A DNA stretch of 64,000 nucleotides from NCBI GenBank assembly GCA_029844215.1, contig CM056728.1, forward strand, positions 7,528,001 through 7,592,000. The letters are read 5' to 3'. A program made the translations under genes and the position numbers. The notes beneath the pieces were generated by a model, which was not told where the DNA came from, ran no database searches, and saw only the letters and a list, made by a program, of their open reading frames with translations. Shown one piece after another: positions 46,231-57,475 of this stretch (within the stretch, counting starts at the first letter, position 1; every line of letters starts with the position of its first letter). This DNA is from Przewalskia tangutica. Its lineage: Eukaryota; Streptophyta; Magnoliopsida; Solanales; Solanaceae.

Positions 46231-47330
46231 CTGCGGGACATGCGACGCCTCACGGTCTGACATAGCATAAATGCGCTCGAGGACGCTAGAACCCCTACCA
46301 CGACCTTCGCGGCTGGGCCATAAGTACCACGCCTCGGCGTCTAACCATCGAAGATGAAGATCCACCCCATCGGTGAGTAATGCTCCGCCGCCTGACAATC
46401 CTTCTTCGATGGCCTGCCACAAGAGTAACATGATCTCGAACCCATACGGCCTTCGCCGGATGAGACCTACCGCATCGAACACACCGAGGTAGGTGGTCTC
46501 GATTAGTCTTTGATCGCCTCGCAAACTCGACGGAGCCACGACTGCTCACAATAACCTGGCGATCGGACCTCCTGCTAAAAGCGTGAAGGAGCACTCGTGC
46601 TGGGCGGAAGGTGGACCTAGTTCGCCGAAATCGCCACGAGAACCCGATGTCACGCCTCTTTGGTGGCCCAATCTAGCCGATCTCGCGCCTCGATCCTGCG
46701 TATGCTGGCATCCGCAATATCCATCTCGGGTGAAGAGCCAGCCCATCACGTATCTATGAACCATGCGCCATATCGCCTACAATGGTGTGTGCATATCGGC
46801 CAAGAGTCAAACTCGGGATGTACTCACGATAGTCCTCCGTCTGTCTCAAGGTCAAGAACCTATCTACGCGGGCTCTCCTCACCTCGGAGGCAAGAAGTGG
46901 TCTAAGTGAACTCCTCCCAATCAGAGAGCATCCTCACCCTCGACAATACCCATGACTCAAACTAGTTCAACGCAATATCGCTGATCCGGGTAACGGTAAA
47001 GCTAGTATAATGCACTCGGTCGATGCCCTAAGAACTCGCATGGTCCGTATCGCCAGGACAAACTCCTGGATCCTCATCAAATCTCGAACCATAGAACTCG
47101 GGTGGGTGACAACCAGAAATCCCGAATCCGTGGCGGCGACGTGGAACTCGCGGCTAAACATCATCTCGTAAGGCGGGCTGTGCCTCGTGACTCTCCGTCC
47201 ACTAGCAAAGACTCTCCCCCTTTTCCGCCCTTTCTGCCGCATTGGGAGGCATGTCGATACATAAGGAAGACATCGGGAGGTTCAACCTATAACTCACCTC
47301 TACCCACGATCTTAGAGTGAAAGAATGGAA
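46230..47330 (-). pseudogene. gag of Tekay copy 2, frameshifted
   Basis: Pieces at 47242-46967, 46764-46546 and 46539-46192 line up with the gag of copy 1 (MVHRYVMGW near 46764; a Cys-rich zinc-knuckle remnant CVRCGRSHPAKAVW near 46480). The region is shorter than in copy 1 because of small losses, and no frame is open for more than 115 codons. Confidence 0.62.
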
Positions 47331-47430
47331 ACCAATCCTAAATATCCTGCGGCCCGATTATAGATGTAGCGTGGTGCCACATCGATAATCAAGACTACTA
47401 GACACGGTGGACACTTTCCGAGGACTAATC

Positions 47431-47442
47431 GCTCGATACCAC
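47431..47442 (-). other. Primer binding site of Tekay copy 2
   Basis: The plus strand reads GCTCGATACCA, the minus strand TGGTATCGAGC; this is the tRNA-Met site with one base missing compared with TGGTATCAGAGC of copy 1. It lies next to the 5' LTR end. Confidence 0.85.
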
Positions 47443-47444
47443 TT

Positions 47445-50037
47445 TGTCACGACCGCGACTAGTACCTGCGGGGTACAGAATAGCGGAACATACACCACAT
47501 ACGCATAAAAGTAACATCAGCCAGTGTTCCATAAAACATACTTAACAAAAGTATAATAGTACAATGGTTCTTATAGCCCAAAACACATAGGTGGTCACGC
47601 ACTTAAAGATAATAAGCGTGGCGGATGTGGCCCCCAACACGTGGGGGGCGAGACCATACGTACCTGGATGTACAAAATACCTATAGCATCGGGGAATATC
47701 GCCCGCATTAATAAATAAGCTTGGAGGAATGGAGCTTCGACACCGGAATAGTGATCCTAAGCGAGGATCCTCAATCTGCTTACCCTGCGGGCGGCATGAG
47801 CATGCCAGGAAGGGGTCAAGATATGTACCAAGTATGTAAAGGGGAAAATCGTAATATGATATCATAAGTCTAAAAGCAAGGTGGAGTCGCTTAATGACAT
47901 AAAATACCTTTTCCTTACTAACAATGAGAGTGACAAGTATATATGTATAATCTGCGTAAAATAGGAGGCTCGTGATCAAAACAGTACCTGCGCAGTAGTA
48001 TCAATAAAACCATCCTACTCCTGGACTATTTCACCCGCACGGTCTGTGGACCCGCACGAGGTACTCGTCGCATCGGCACGCAGGGACTATTTCACCCGCG
48101 TAAGCCCATAAGGACTCGCGTGAGGTATTCCTCGCATCACGGGTAGCAAATCCACTGAACAGTGGTATAACGATCTTGGGGACTTTCCTCGGATATACTC
48201 TTACGAAGCGGATGGTATAACGATCTTGAAGGGTCGGATATACTCTTTGCTTTGGCATGGTATAACGATCTTGGGGCTTGCCCCGATATACTCTTATCTT
48301 TGCGGATGGTATAACGATCTTGGATCGCCCGCCGGATATACTCTTACAGGCGGATGGTATGGCGATCTTGGTGGCCGCCGGACATACTCTTTGCTGAAGG
48401 AGGTGGTATGACGATCTTGGGGCTTGCCCCTCAGACATACTCTTACCCTATCTCAAACTGTCATCATATCAAATAAATAAGTTAAGAAAACTTATAACTT
48501 CTTATTAGTCTTGTTCATATACCATCTCATTTTAGTTTACTTAAGGCACTTAACCATATCTTTAATAAAAGAACACCGGGAGTTTAACCCAAGTACTACA
48601 TACTTCAACTCTTTTGAAAATGACTCTTCTTGATACATAAAAACCTTTGGGCAATTGATACCTTAAAATCAATTTGCCTCTCCATATACTTATCTTATTT
48701 AGAGTAAATCTCTTCTCATTAACCTTTTATGAAGCTAATAAACCAACTTCCCATAAAGTTGTTATATTAACTCTACACTTTAGTAAAATCATACTTTTCC
48801 CCTAACTAAGGGAATTATACATTCTTAAAATGAAACAAGTCATTATATACTTAAAACAAGTAAGAATACCAAATCTTGTACGTGCTACATAGTTTCATCT
48901 ATTCATGCTCAAGAGATAGGAAAACTTCACATACCTCTTGGTCAATCCACTTGCTAGGTCCAACTACCGCAAGTAATATTTCAACCTATAATAACCATGA
49001 TATGTTCATTAACCTCTAATTTCAATGTAGAAAAATCTAACTCAAAGCCACTAAATCCTATGGAAAATTGGGCAGCATTTCCTTTGTTTCTACATACTTT
49101 GCCACCTTTCTCAAGGCCGAATTTATCATCCAAATGCCACACTCAAGGCTCAACAATCCAACAATGCAGGGATTACACACCTAAACTTGGGTGTGTAAAA
49201 TTCTGCCACAAGGTACAACAATTCACTTAATAATTCTAAGGTAGTTTTTAGGCTACAACATGCTCATAATCTCTTAACCCATTCTCCATATCCAAACCAC
49301 ATTTTCTAGCATGCATGACTCTAAGTGCATTATTTTACTACCACAAGATCTTTCTTCTAAGCGTGCAACACTAGAACTAATTCTAAAGGAAGAAATGTTA
49401 CCTTAAAGTTTTGTCAAAACTTATTCCAAATATTGCTAGCTTGCCAAGAACACTACCACAACAATGCCAACAAGCTAGCTACAAACTTCCTTTTCTTGTT
49501 CTTAACTTTCATTTTCTTGGGTTTTTAGAGAGAAGGAGTGATTTTTAGAGAGGAAGATGTTTTAGAGATGACCAAGTCTACAAGACTTGGTCAATATAAG
49601 CCATGCAAGCAAAATCAGATGGGGACACTTGTCACCCTCCCATGGCCTTTTAAAAGAGAAATCGACTTTCCTAAGTTTTTCGCCCAAAAATCCGCCTCAA
49701 CTTTCGCGCGCATTCGGCGCTGCAACTCTGCGACCTCTCAGACTTTAGGCGCCATACCGCATACGACGCCGCTTTGCACGAACGCATTTACGCCTGAACT
49801 TGTAACTTTCTACTCCGACGCCTATCGACGAGCGGTTGGTTGCGTTGGAATCCAGATCAACGAACTACGCCTGGGCCTTTAAAATACTTAGGAACTCTCA
49901 ACGAATCGGGTCATAACCCGCCTCAAAGTTGACTACAACCCGCCCGGAATAATCCGTCAACCTATCCTTTGAAAATTTTAAGTCTTACATGCTTTCGTAC
50001 GCTCTCATACGTAGGGTCAGAACTACGGGGTCTAACA
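47445..50037 (-). repeat. 5' LTR of Tekay copy 2
   Basis: 2593 bases, same termini as the 3' LTR. Carries the ~47-bp tandem block at 48157-48450. Differences from the 3' LTR are mostly short indels at GC-rich spots rather than single-base changes. Confidence 0.93.
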
Positions 50038-50142
50038 GGGCTGGATGGTGTGAAGTTTGGGAATTTTCGAGAGACTGGACGGACTGGCCAACAAGCAGTG
50101 GGCCTGCTGGCTGAATTTGAGAAATTATCGTCGAAGGAGCCG

Positions 50143-51208
50143 CGACGCCTGATGATCTGTAGAGCTTTGAAGTTTTGGCGCCGCGGCGCTACAATGGGAT
50201 TTAATCACCATGAAAAATGGACGACTGGGGCCGCGGTGCCTCCCCTAAGGGTCGTGGCGCTAACGACGTATTTTCTGAAAAATCTGAAAAATGACGGAGA
50301 ACATACGGGGAGATATCATCATCCAAAAAATTATAAGAACTAAGCACGGGTTCTTCTTCTATGTTATTGAGATCTATTCAACTTGTGACGTATCGCTTAA
50401 CTAATAACTTGTGAATGTATCTATTCAACTTGTGAACGTATCACTTAAGTATTAACTATAAGAAGAAATCAAACTATAACATTAATATCATAATGAGGGG
50501 TTCAAGCGAATTCGACTTAAAACCCTAGCAAAGTAATTAGTTCATAATAAAAGAATTACAAACTAAAAATCCCATACATACGCTAATACTGAAGAACAAA
50601 GAAGAACTGTAATTGCAAGAATCCTTAAGCTCCAAATCTGTTTTCAAGAAGTGATTTCTGGTCCATTAATAATGAGCCAAGACCTTCTATTTATAATTGT
50701 CCCAAAACCCTTTCTGAGTATATTAAATATTTGGGTTTTTGACTGGATTCAGAACAATAATTCTCGCGTCGACGCCGCGACTCTGTTAGGGTCGCGCCAC
50801 GGCGCAACTTCGATAGAAACATCACTGTGTACACTGGACGTCACAGCTGCCCATGAGTCAAACAAAAGCAGAAGAGATCCTTCTATTCTAGAAGATAGGA
50901 CTGCTGACCACGTCAGGCGCCGCACTCAGCTTTCAGGCGCCTCGACCCCATCTTCTTCCACCGCGGCTCTTCAGAGCCGCGACCCTTGTTCAATTTCTTG
51001 TCCGTATTTTCGTCAGATTTCTTCTATCTTCCCGGGACTCTTTTTATGCTTCTTTTCAACCCTTTTTAGGTATTTTCTCCCTTAGGACCGCTGTGACTCA
51101 AAAGAAAGAAAAATAACCCTAACATTATACTAAACACAAAAGAAAAGAGGACAATACTAACTAAAAATGACTAAAAAAGTGTATATAAAATAGACTCAAC
51201 AACTATCA
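50143..51208 (-). repeat. Athila-type LTR, reversed, left edge unclear
   Basis: On the minus strand it begins TGTTGAGTCTATTTTATATA (ending at 51208) and runs parallel to the Athila LTR at 59026 (shared AGTCATTTTTAGT, TTTAGTATA.T.TTAGGGTT and GTGTCACARCG phrases). Two GC-rich palindromic zones (50165-50270 and 50765-50960) contain GCGCCACGGCGC-type motifs. A 35-bp phrase with ATCTATTCAACTTGTGA is repeated at 50370-50440. It separates minus-strand copia B from plus-strand copia C; I could not find a target duplication. Confidence 0.65.
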
Positions 51209-51449
51209 CCAGCAAACAACAACTCGACGCCGACAAAGCCCACCCAAGAACCTAAGAATCAGGATTCCCAAATACTGCATGTACCCACGACTACACCTGT
51301 ACCAAACACCTCAGCCCAAACTGCCTCTATACCCACCCACCGTATGGAGATCCGTACCTAACATTAGATTTTTAAACCCAAAGTTCACTTTAACCTATCC
51401 ACACAAATCATATTCCTGATTCTCAAAAACCCAAAATTAAAAACTAGAC

Positions 51450-52860
51450 CCTAATTAGAATGTGGTCATGCGTGAGGAATTTAATGCTTTAATGAACTAG
51501 CACATTTGGGATTTGGTTCCTATACTAAATGAGGTGAATGTGATCTGATGCATGTGGCTATTTCATCACAAATTTAGAGACAATGGTGACCTGGAGAGGT
51601 ATAAGGCTAGACTCGTGTCTAATGACACTAATCAGCAAGATGGTATTGATTGTTGTGAGACGTTCAGTCTGGTTGTTAAATCGGCCTCCATTCGCATAGT
51701 TTTGAACATTGCTATGGATAAGCATTGACCGATCCATCAACTTGATGTAAAAATGTCTTTTTACATGGAAACTTGAAAGAAACTGTTTACATACACCAGT
51801 CACTAGGGTTTGTGCATCCGCATGCCTCTCATTATGTATGCCGTATTCGCAAGTCACTCTATGATTTGAAATAGGCCCCCAGAGCATGGTATGAATGCTT
51901 TTTCAAGTACATTATGCAGATTGAGTTTGTATACAACAAGTGTGATAATTATCTCTTTATTTTTCATCGAGGTAGTAACATTGCTTATTTATTGCTTTAT
52001 GTGGATGATATTGTTCTCACTGACTCATATGATGTGTTGAAAAATGAGATTATTGCATTTCTTAAGACCTAATTTGCTATGACTGACTTGGAGAAGTTGA
52101 GTTACTTCTTGGGGATATCCGTGACTAAATCTGCAAATACTATATTCTTGAGTCAGCGTAAGTATGCAGAGAAGATTGTGTATAGGGCTGAAATGCTAAA
52201 CTTCAAGATCGTGGCCACTCCAATAGATTGTAAATCAAAGCTTAGTGTTGTTGATAATGATCCAGTCTCTGATCTTACTCTCTATAGGAGCATTGCAGGT
52301 GCGCTTCAGTATTTTACATTCACGAGGCCTGATATTGCTTATGTTGTTCAGCAGGTGTATTTGTTTATGCATGCCCCCAATGAGCCTCATTTTACTTCTC
52401 TTAAGCGTATCATTCGATATATTAAGAGCACACTTGATTATGGATTGCATCTATACCCCTCTGCATCGGCCAATTTACTATCATATACGAATGCAAATTG
52501 GGCAGACTGTCCGGACACGGAACGCTCCACCTCTGGCTATTGTGTGTTCTTAGGAGATAATCTCATTTCATAGTCTACCAAGAGGCAAGCCACCATATCT
52601 TGTTCAAGTGCAACAGAGTATAAATGTATTGCAAATGTTGTTGCTGAGATCTGCTGTCTTCGAAACCTTCTTTTGGAGCTTCAGTGTCCCATGCGTAAGG
52701 CGTCTTTGGTATACTACGATAACATATCCGTCATATATTTATCTCATAATTCGGTTCAACATCAGCGAGCCATGCACATAGAGATGAATATACATTTTGT
52801 TCGCGAGAAAGTTGCTATAAGACAATGTTAAGGTATTACATGTACCATCTTCCTATCAGT
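51450..52860 (+). pseudogene. Reverse transcriptase and RNase H of copia C
   Basis: Reading gives RYKARLVSND, SLVVKSASIRIVLNIAMDKH, YVCRIRKSLYDLK then a stop before APRAWYE, and LLLYVDDIVLTDS at 51989-52027 with intact aspartates. The frame 52079-52573 reads MTDLEKLSYFLGISVTKSAN, GALQYFTFTRPDIAYVVQQV, WADCPDTERSTSGYCVFLGD, then a stop where Trp is usual. RNase H continues with SSATEYKCIANVVAE and KVAIRQC. Stops in at least five places. Confidence 0.9.
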
Positions 52861-52954
52861 ATGCAATATCTTCACTAAAGGACTACCTAGACAACTATTC
52901 CTCGACTTCAGATCCAGTCTAAGCGTCCGACCTCCTCCACTCCGACTGAGGGGG

Positions 52955-53112
52955 TGTATTAGTGAATATTATTTAAATATTCACCATATCTCATGTACTT
53001 ATTAGTGATGTATAAGTATGGTAGAAATAGGATCTCTATTATATTAGGATTCCACATTGTACACACTATATATATTTGTATTAATGAGAAAGACTTCCGT
53101 TGCAATCTTACA
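52955..53112 (+). repeat. 3' LTR of copia C
   Basis: 158 bases from TGTATTAGTGAATATT to CAATCTTACA. Its last part (TATATATTTGTATTAATGAG) is the same as in the arms of the fold-back at 22995-23317. Confidence 0.8.
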
Positions 53113-53840
53113 AAAATGATTCCACGTTAATATTTCTATAATCAACAGTTTTAGATGAACCTAAATTAGATTTACATAAATAGATACCTATGATATATCG
53201 TCTAGCTCAAGTTTCTTTTTCTTTTCATGACATTCCAAGACTTCGTATACTCCATGCATAGAAGGAACAATAAAACCCCTGAGAATTAAAATAATATTTC
53301 ACTTATACTGTGGTACACTGGTGTCAACATGAAGCTAAATCATAAAGTGACTAATATCATTAATTAAATAACAAATTTCTTCAACTTTGATACAATGTTA
53401 TCTTCTATTGATTTCTTTCTTCAATTGAAAGATATGTACAGATGCATGCATTCTAATATGTAGACTCTGGGGCAATACTATCTTTCTTGTTTCTTCTAAT
53501 TTTTAATATTATTTCTTTTGAAGTCATGATCTGGATGAAAAGTCACCAAAGGAAGTTCATAGTAATCAAACACACAGAAAATTAATAAAGTATAGAAAAG
53601 TCATAGACAAATTACATGTACAGATACAACAGAAGCATTTTTCAATATTCAACCTTTGAAAATTGAGGTTGATATATATAATATCCGAACATTATGAATT
53701 ATGAGTCGTACGTTTGACTCTTGACTAAACTATCTCTGTTTCCTTTTTTTCTGACCATTCTAGAGTATGGGAGCTTCGTCTACTCCTATCATATTCACAA
53801 AGGAATTTCTTAAAAAAAATATACAAAGAATAAATTATTA
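53113..53840. other. No gene seen; AT-rich intergenic
   Basis: No open frame of note and no repeat that I can name. Confidence 0.4.
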
Positions 53841-53844
53841 ATTA

Positions 53845-54089
53845 GAGGCCCTCACTGTTCTCCTCGAGCACGTACCACAGCTATTCTGGAGTCAGCTTCT
53901 TCTGCTAATTGACAATTGTTTTTTCTTGTACTAGCCTAGCTAATATCTTCCTAGTATATTGATTAGTAACGGTTGAGTCCCGGGGTATACTATGGAATAA
54001 TAAAAATAAATTGGAAATAAACAAACTTGAATGCCAATTCAGTTTCCGAATATCGGCGATAATGTCGTCTGGCACCAGTGACAACACTT
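53845..54089 (-). other. Unassigned short coding-like pieces
   Basis: On the minus strand 54087-53905 reads LSLVPDDIIADIRKLNWHSS in a 60-codon frame, and after an AG at about 53910 a second short frame reads AEEADSRIAVVRARGEQ and stops (53860). They could be two short exons of a host gene end, or simply the end of the SIRE LTR beside them. I do not recognise a family. Confidence 0.25.
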
Positions 54090-54888
54090 CAGTAAAAACA
54101 GAAATTTTAAAGAGTAAATGCAGCGGAATTTAAAGAACACAAGAGTTTAATATTTACATAGGTTATATATTGATATCAGTGATCGAAAGTATTGTATATA
54201 TTTATATACAATTGAATAAATTCCTTCTTTTACAATATTACAAAATAATACAAAAAGGAATTAAAAAGTTGAAGTCGCAGATGACTCCTGCCTGAGAAAT
54301 CTACCTAAATAGACATAAACAACATCTTATTACAATTGCTTCAATAAAGAACAAATCTAGAATCTAGGCAGCAGTTATAATGTTGGACAGAATGTTGTCG
54401 ACACGCTCAGACAACATTTGTGATCCAGATTTCTGAGATGAAATCACGAGAGCTCTCTTGGTATTTTTACTTTTTATTTCTGGATATCGATTCACTGATG
54501 CAGCCTCTCTATTTATAGTAGAGGGTCTTCCTTGAAATGGTCATTGAATCGTTGTAGAAGTTGAGGGAAACGTGGGCAGCCGATAAGGTTTGTTGGAGAA
54601 GATTGTGAAGCAAGATCCTCTAACTTCTTGGACTTGTTCCCTAAGATTAGCAATGGATTTGAATTGGTCTTCCCACGCTTTTCATCAGTTCCAAAACTCC
54701 TTGCCAAGTCATTTTTTCATCGTGGTAAAAATCCCACGAGATTTGCTTTAGTCCGTGAAGTAAGGCAAATTATTTTATAGAATGTTGGTCCGAATGTCGT
54801 GAATTTGTTCCAACATTTCTGAATTTTAACTTAGTACTAAAAATGATATGTTGGGCAAAATGTCACAACACCAAACCCAACATTAACA
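54090..54888 (-). repeat. SIRE/Maximus-type copia LTR
   Basis: The right end reads TGTTAATGTTGGGTTTGG on the minus strand, directly after the polypurine tract AAAGGGGGAGAAT, a combination typical of SIRE-type elements. The interior has the phrases GTTGTCGACACGCTCAGACA and GAATGTTGGTCCGAATGTCG. The left edge is not sharply defined. Confidence 0.65.
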
Positions 54889-56029
54889 TTCTCCCCCTTT
54901 TTGTCTTTCTTCACAAATCCTATTCTATTCTGTGCAAGTGACTTACGTCAATGTCATATATGTTGTCCCAACATCTATGATTACAATAATGCTATACCTT
55001 AACCTGTGATGGCATATAAACACAACATATATACACCATTTTCATAGGATTAGAACAAAGATATATAAATATACATAAATCATCCAATATAAAAAATCAT
55101 ATTCCATTGTCCACACAAATCAATATCCATTATGTCAAACAGTTAACTGCTCAGACAGATTGAGCAACATTCACGACCTTTGCAAGAGTTCCTCCTAACT
55201 CATCATACAACAACATTAGCTCTTCAGCACAAAACAACATCATATAGACTTCTTCCTCAGCTCCCCATGCATCAACACTTCCTCTTCTTCCTCCTCGACT
55301 TTAGTAACATCATCTCCCCCTTTTTGTAAAGAAAGTAGCAACATGAACTTGTTTCTGACTTGAATCAGAGCATTCCTCACAGTATCAACCTCAGAGATTT
55401 GTTGGTTGATCTTTGCAATTTGATTCACAAGCCATTTAGTATACAGTAGAGACTGTCTTGGACCAGTGTTGCTAAGAATGTTGGTAACATTCCTGTCAAC
55501 ATCTGCATTATTTCCTTCCATTTTCCAGGGTAGATCAATGACTCTGTATCTACTCTTCAAAACTGCTTTGGTTACTGTGTAAGTTCAGGAGTCTTTCCTA
55601 ATGTGTCCTCTCTCTTAGGCTTAAGACTTAGGGTAGTTAAAACTTTATATATCAGAGAGGGATAAGAGAGAATTGAGGTTGATTTTTTGTGCCAAGATGG
55701 CAACTTAATGGAAGATCATTTTGTCCAGATCAACTCTCAAATATTTCCCAATTTTATACAGCAGGGTAGCTTTTTCTGTAGTTACAATTGACTCATTCAT
55801 TGAAGAAATCCAATTGTATATATCAATTTGTGAAGGGTGGCAAACATGGCTGTTAATTTAGAGGACATCTAAAGATCCACTTATGCATTATACCTCCTAT
55901 GAGGTACTCAATTACTTCATTTCTATTGTCCGCTGCAGGGTCTGCTTCTCTAACATTTAATCCCATAAATTGGTTGATAACAACAGGTGTGAAAAAATAT
56001 ACTCTGTTATAGAGATATACCTTTCTATT
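54889..56029 (-). pseudogene. Post-pol ORF of the SIRE-type element, broken
   Basis: The purine tract AAAAAGGGGGAGAA (54889-54905 region) is followed upstream on the minus strand by open pieces at 55560-55240 and 56035-55853. The first reads SRYRVIDLPWKMEGNNADVD, a coiled-coil-like stretch, and an acidic EEEEEEV end; the second NRKVYLYNRVYFFTPVVINQ followed by FMGLNVREADPAADNRNEV, like the extra protein found after pol in many SIRE elements (annotated in databases as plant transposon protein; function unknown). The frame is interrupted at 56030 by a Tekay LTR fragment, and the likely start of this ORF lies right of the Athila nest, past 62583. Confidence 0.55.
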
Positions 56030-56592
56030 TGTCACGACCCGACCCGACGGGCCATGACTAAACGCCCTAATGACGCCATTATACTAACCTGTCGCACATA
56101 CTCCAACTAACAAGTAAGGAAAATATAAAATCCGATAGCATAATGCTGCAACAATAACATATGTCAGAATAGGCAAGCCGACAAAGCTGTCTTTACACAA
56201 GAATGTACCTTCCTCATGGGAGTCACAACTAACCAACATAATCTAACAGGCAAGCCGACAAGGCTGCCAGAAAATAGTATCACGTATACACGAGAACATC
56301 CCAACACAGAGTACAATAACATGGCTGACCAAAACAGATTTATAACTCTACATAAGTACAATCCACAACTGTCTACAGACCTCTATAAGAAGGATAACGA
56401 CATGTGACGGGACAGGGCCCCGTCGTGCCCCTAAATATACAAAAATCACAATAATAGGGTTTTGTACCAAAAAGACAAAGCTCTGAATCAGAGGAGCTTT
56501 TCAACCAGCTGAGCAAGAACCTAGACCGGAAACTGAGCACCTGTACCTGCGGGCATGAACGAAGCCCCCCGGCGTACTTTCAATATCGATTT
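56030..56592 (-). repeat. Tekay LTR fragment
   Basis: Starts TGTCACGACCCGACCCGACG, the reversed Tekay LTR end, and includes the CGACGGGGCCCTGTCCCGTC-type phrase (56406-56430) and the GGGCATGAACGAAGCC segment (56550) shared with the LTRs at 34795 and 47800. It stops abruptly near 56592, so about 2 kb of LTR is missing. It cuts the SIRE ORF at its left edge. Confidence 0.75.
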
Positions 56593-56710
56593 ATCTATTC
56601 TTATGTCTAATTTGGTTGCTCCAAGAACAAGTTTCTAACTTGTTCTTCGAGCATCTTGTTATCACTTTTTGTTGTTTTTCTTATTTTGTAGGTAAAAAAA
56701 AAGGCACATG

Positions 56711-57475
56711 GACTACTACTACTATCAGGGGCAGCAGTACTACGACTACTATCCACAGCAACAGTATCATCAATAGCAAGTTAACCCATAAGCTCCACAT
56801 GAAGATCGAAATGAGCTGCAGGAAGCCTTACTCAGGCTCACCCAGTGCCAGAATCCTCAAGGGCAACTTCAACAGCCACAGATTCAGGCCCCATCTGAGG
56901 AGCCAAACAAATTGAGAGCAGCATTGTTGGCACTCACAATCGTCCAAAATCAATTCATGGTGGAAGTAAGACCCTCTCTTCAGAACTTGGAAACTCCAAT
57001 GGAACAGATTCTGAATTGGGAACCACAAATCGGGCAACTGATGGACATGGTAACCATTACACCTCAAGAAAGTCCACCAAGTGACCCGATTCTGAGGAAT
57101 GGTGAGCAGATTGTGGAACCTGAACCACAACAAGATGTTGAAGAATTTGGAGAGATAGTTGGTGCAGATAAAGAAGAGGTCACTGAGGACCACCCTATTG
57201 CGGAAAAGACTACACCAAAGGTCATTGCTGACCTTCAACCAGGAAGTCCGTACCCTCAAGGGCACCCCCAAAAGTTGAGAGATGTAGGGAGATTCACTGA
57301 TCCCTACATTATAGAGAGCCTAAAAGACAAGCAAGTCTTGTGGAATTGGGGGATAATCATAGATCTGAGGCCCTTGTTTGGAGCAGTTGTTGTAGTTGAA
57401 GTGAGACCTGCAACAAACACTGTGCGGATTGCAAGCAGTTCGCAGAAGGTTCAGTCGGGCACTAGTAAAGGTTAA
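56711..57475 (+). pseudogene. Athila gag C-terminal region fused to the element tail
   Basis: From 56711 the frame reads MDYYYYQGQQYYDYY, Gln/Tyr rich, and after an internal stop continues as an open frame 56912-57475 with LETPMEQILNWEPQIGQL and DPILRNGEQIVEPEP, matching the Athila gag/protease boundary (usually NLE.QIGQLA...TLRSGK.L). The part after residue ~110 (PYPQGHPQKLRDVGRF) joins directly to an unfamiliar tail ending QSGTSKG. Protease, reverse transcriptase and integrase are missing between. Such short deletion derivatives can be mobilised only by intact relatives. Confidence 0.6.

Larger units (their letters stand above)
40414..50037 (-). mobile_element. Full-length Tekay-type chromovirus, copy 2
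   Basis: 9624 bases bounded by TGTCACGAC on the left and TCTAACA on the right, with GGGCT on both sides (40409-40413 and 50038-50042). On the minus strand it has a 5' LTR (47445-50037), primer site, gag to chromodomain, polypurine tract and 3' LTR (40414-43047). The two LTRs look nearly identical over long stretches such as 41440-42600 against 48480-49640. It is therefore complete in structure and probably young, yet its genes as read are full of frameshifts, many at GC-rich or CTG-containing sites. Confidence 0.95.
38545..50140 (-). mobile_element. Ty1/copia element B, truncated, split by Tekay copy 2
   Basis: On the minus strand: 3' LTR at 38545-38811, RNase H and reverse transcriptase at 38934-40408, then the linker to integrase, which is interrupted at 40414 by Tekay copy 2 and continues at 50043-50135 in the same frame (a Gln/Ser/Pro-rich stretch with PAGPLLVGQ near 50088-50114). 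Integrase, protease, gag and the 5' LTR are missing; the element is cut near 50140 by Athila LTR sequence. Reverse transcriptase is very like copia A, so they belong to one family. Confidence 0.85.
51209..53112 (+). mobile_element. Ty1/copia element C, 5'-truncated
   Basis: Contains a Pro/Thr/Gln-rich linker (51209-51360), reverse transcriptase, RNase H, polypurine tract (CTGAGGGGG, 52946-52954) and a short 3' LTR. Integrase and everything upstream are missing, replaced by Athila LTR. Same family group as copia A and B but clearly diverged. Confidence 0.85.

Noticed and set aside
47542..47979. 145-codon minus-strand frame in the Tekay copy 2 LTR
   Set aside because: It is inside a non-coding LTR; the matching place in the other LTR is broken by indels and no domain is visible.
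50651..51085. 144-codon frame in the reversed Athila LTR
   Set aside because: It lies antisense within an LTR, covers the GC-rich palindromes, and is not present in the other Athila LTRs.
56828..57271. 147-codon minus-strand frame
   Set aside because: Antisense shadow of the Athila gag C-terminal frame, with no independent motif.
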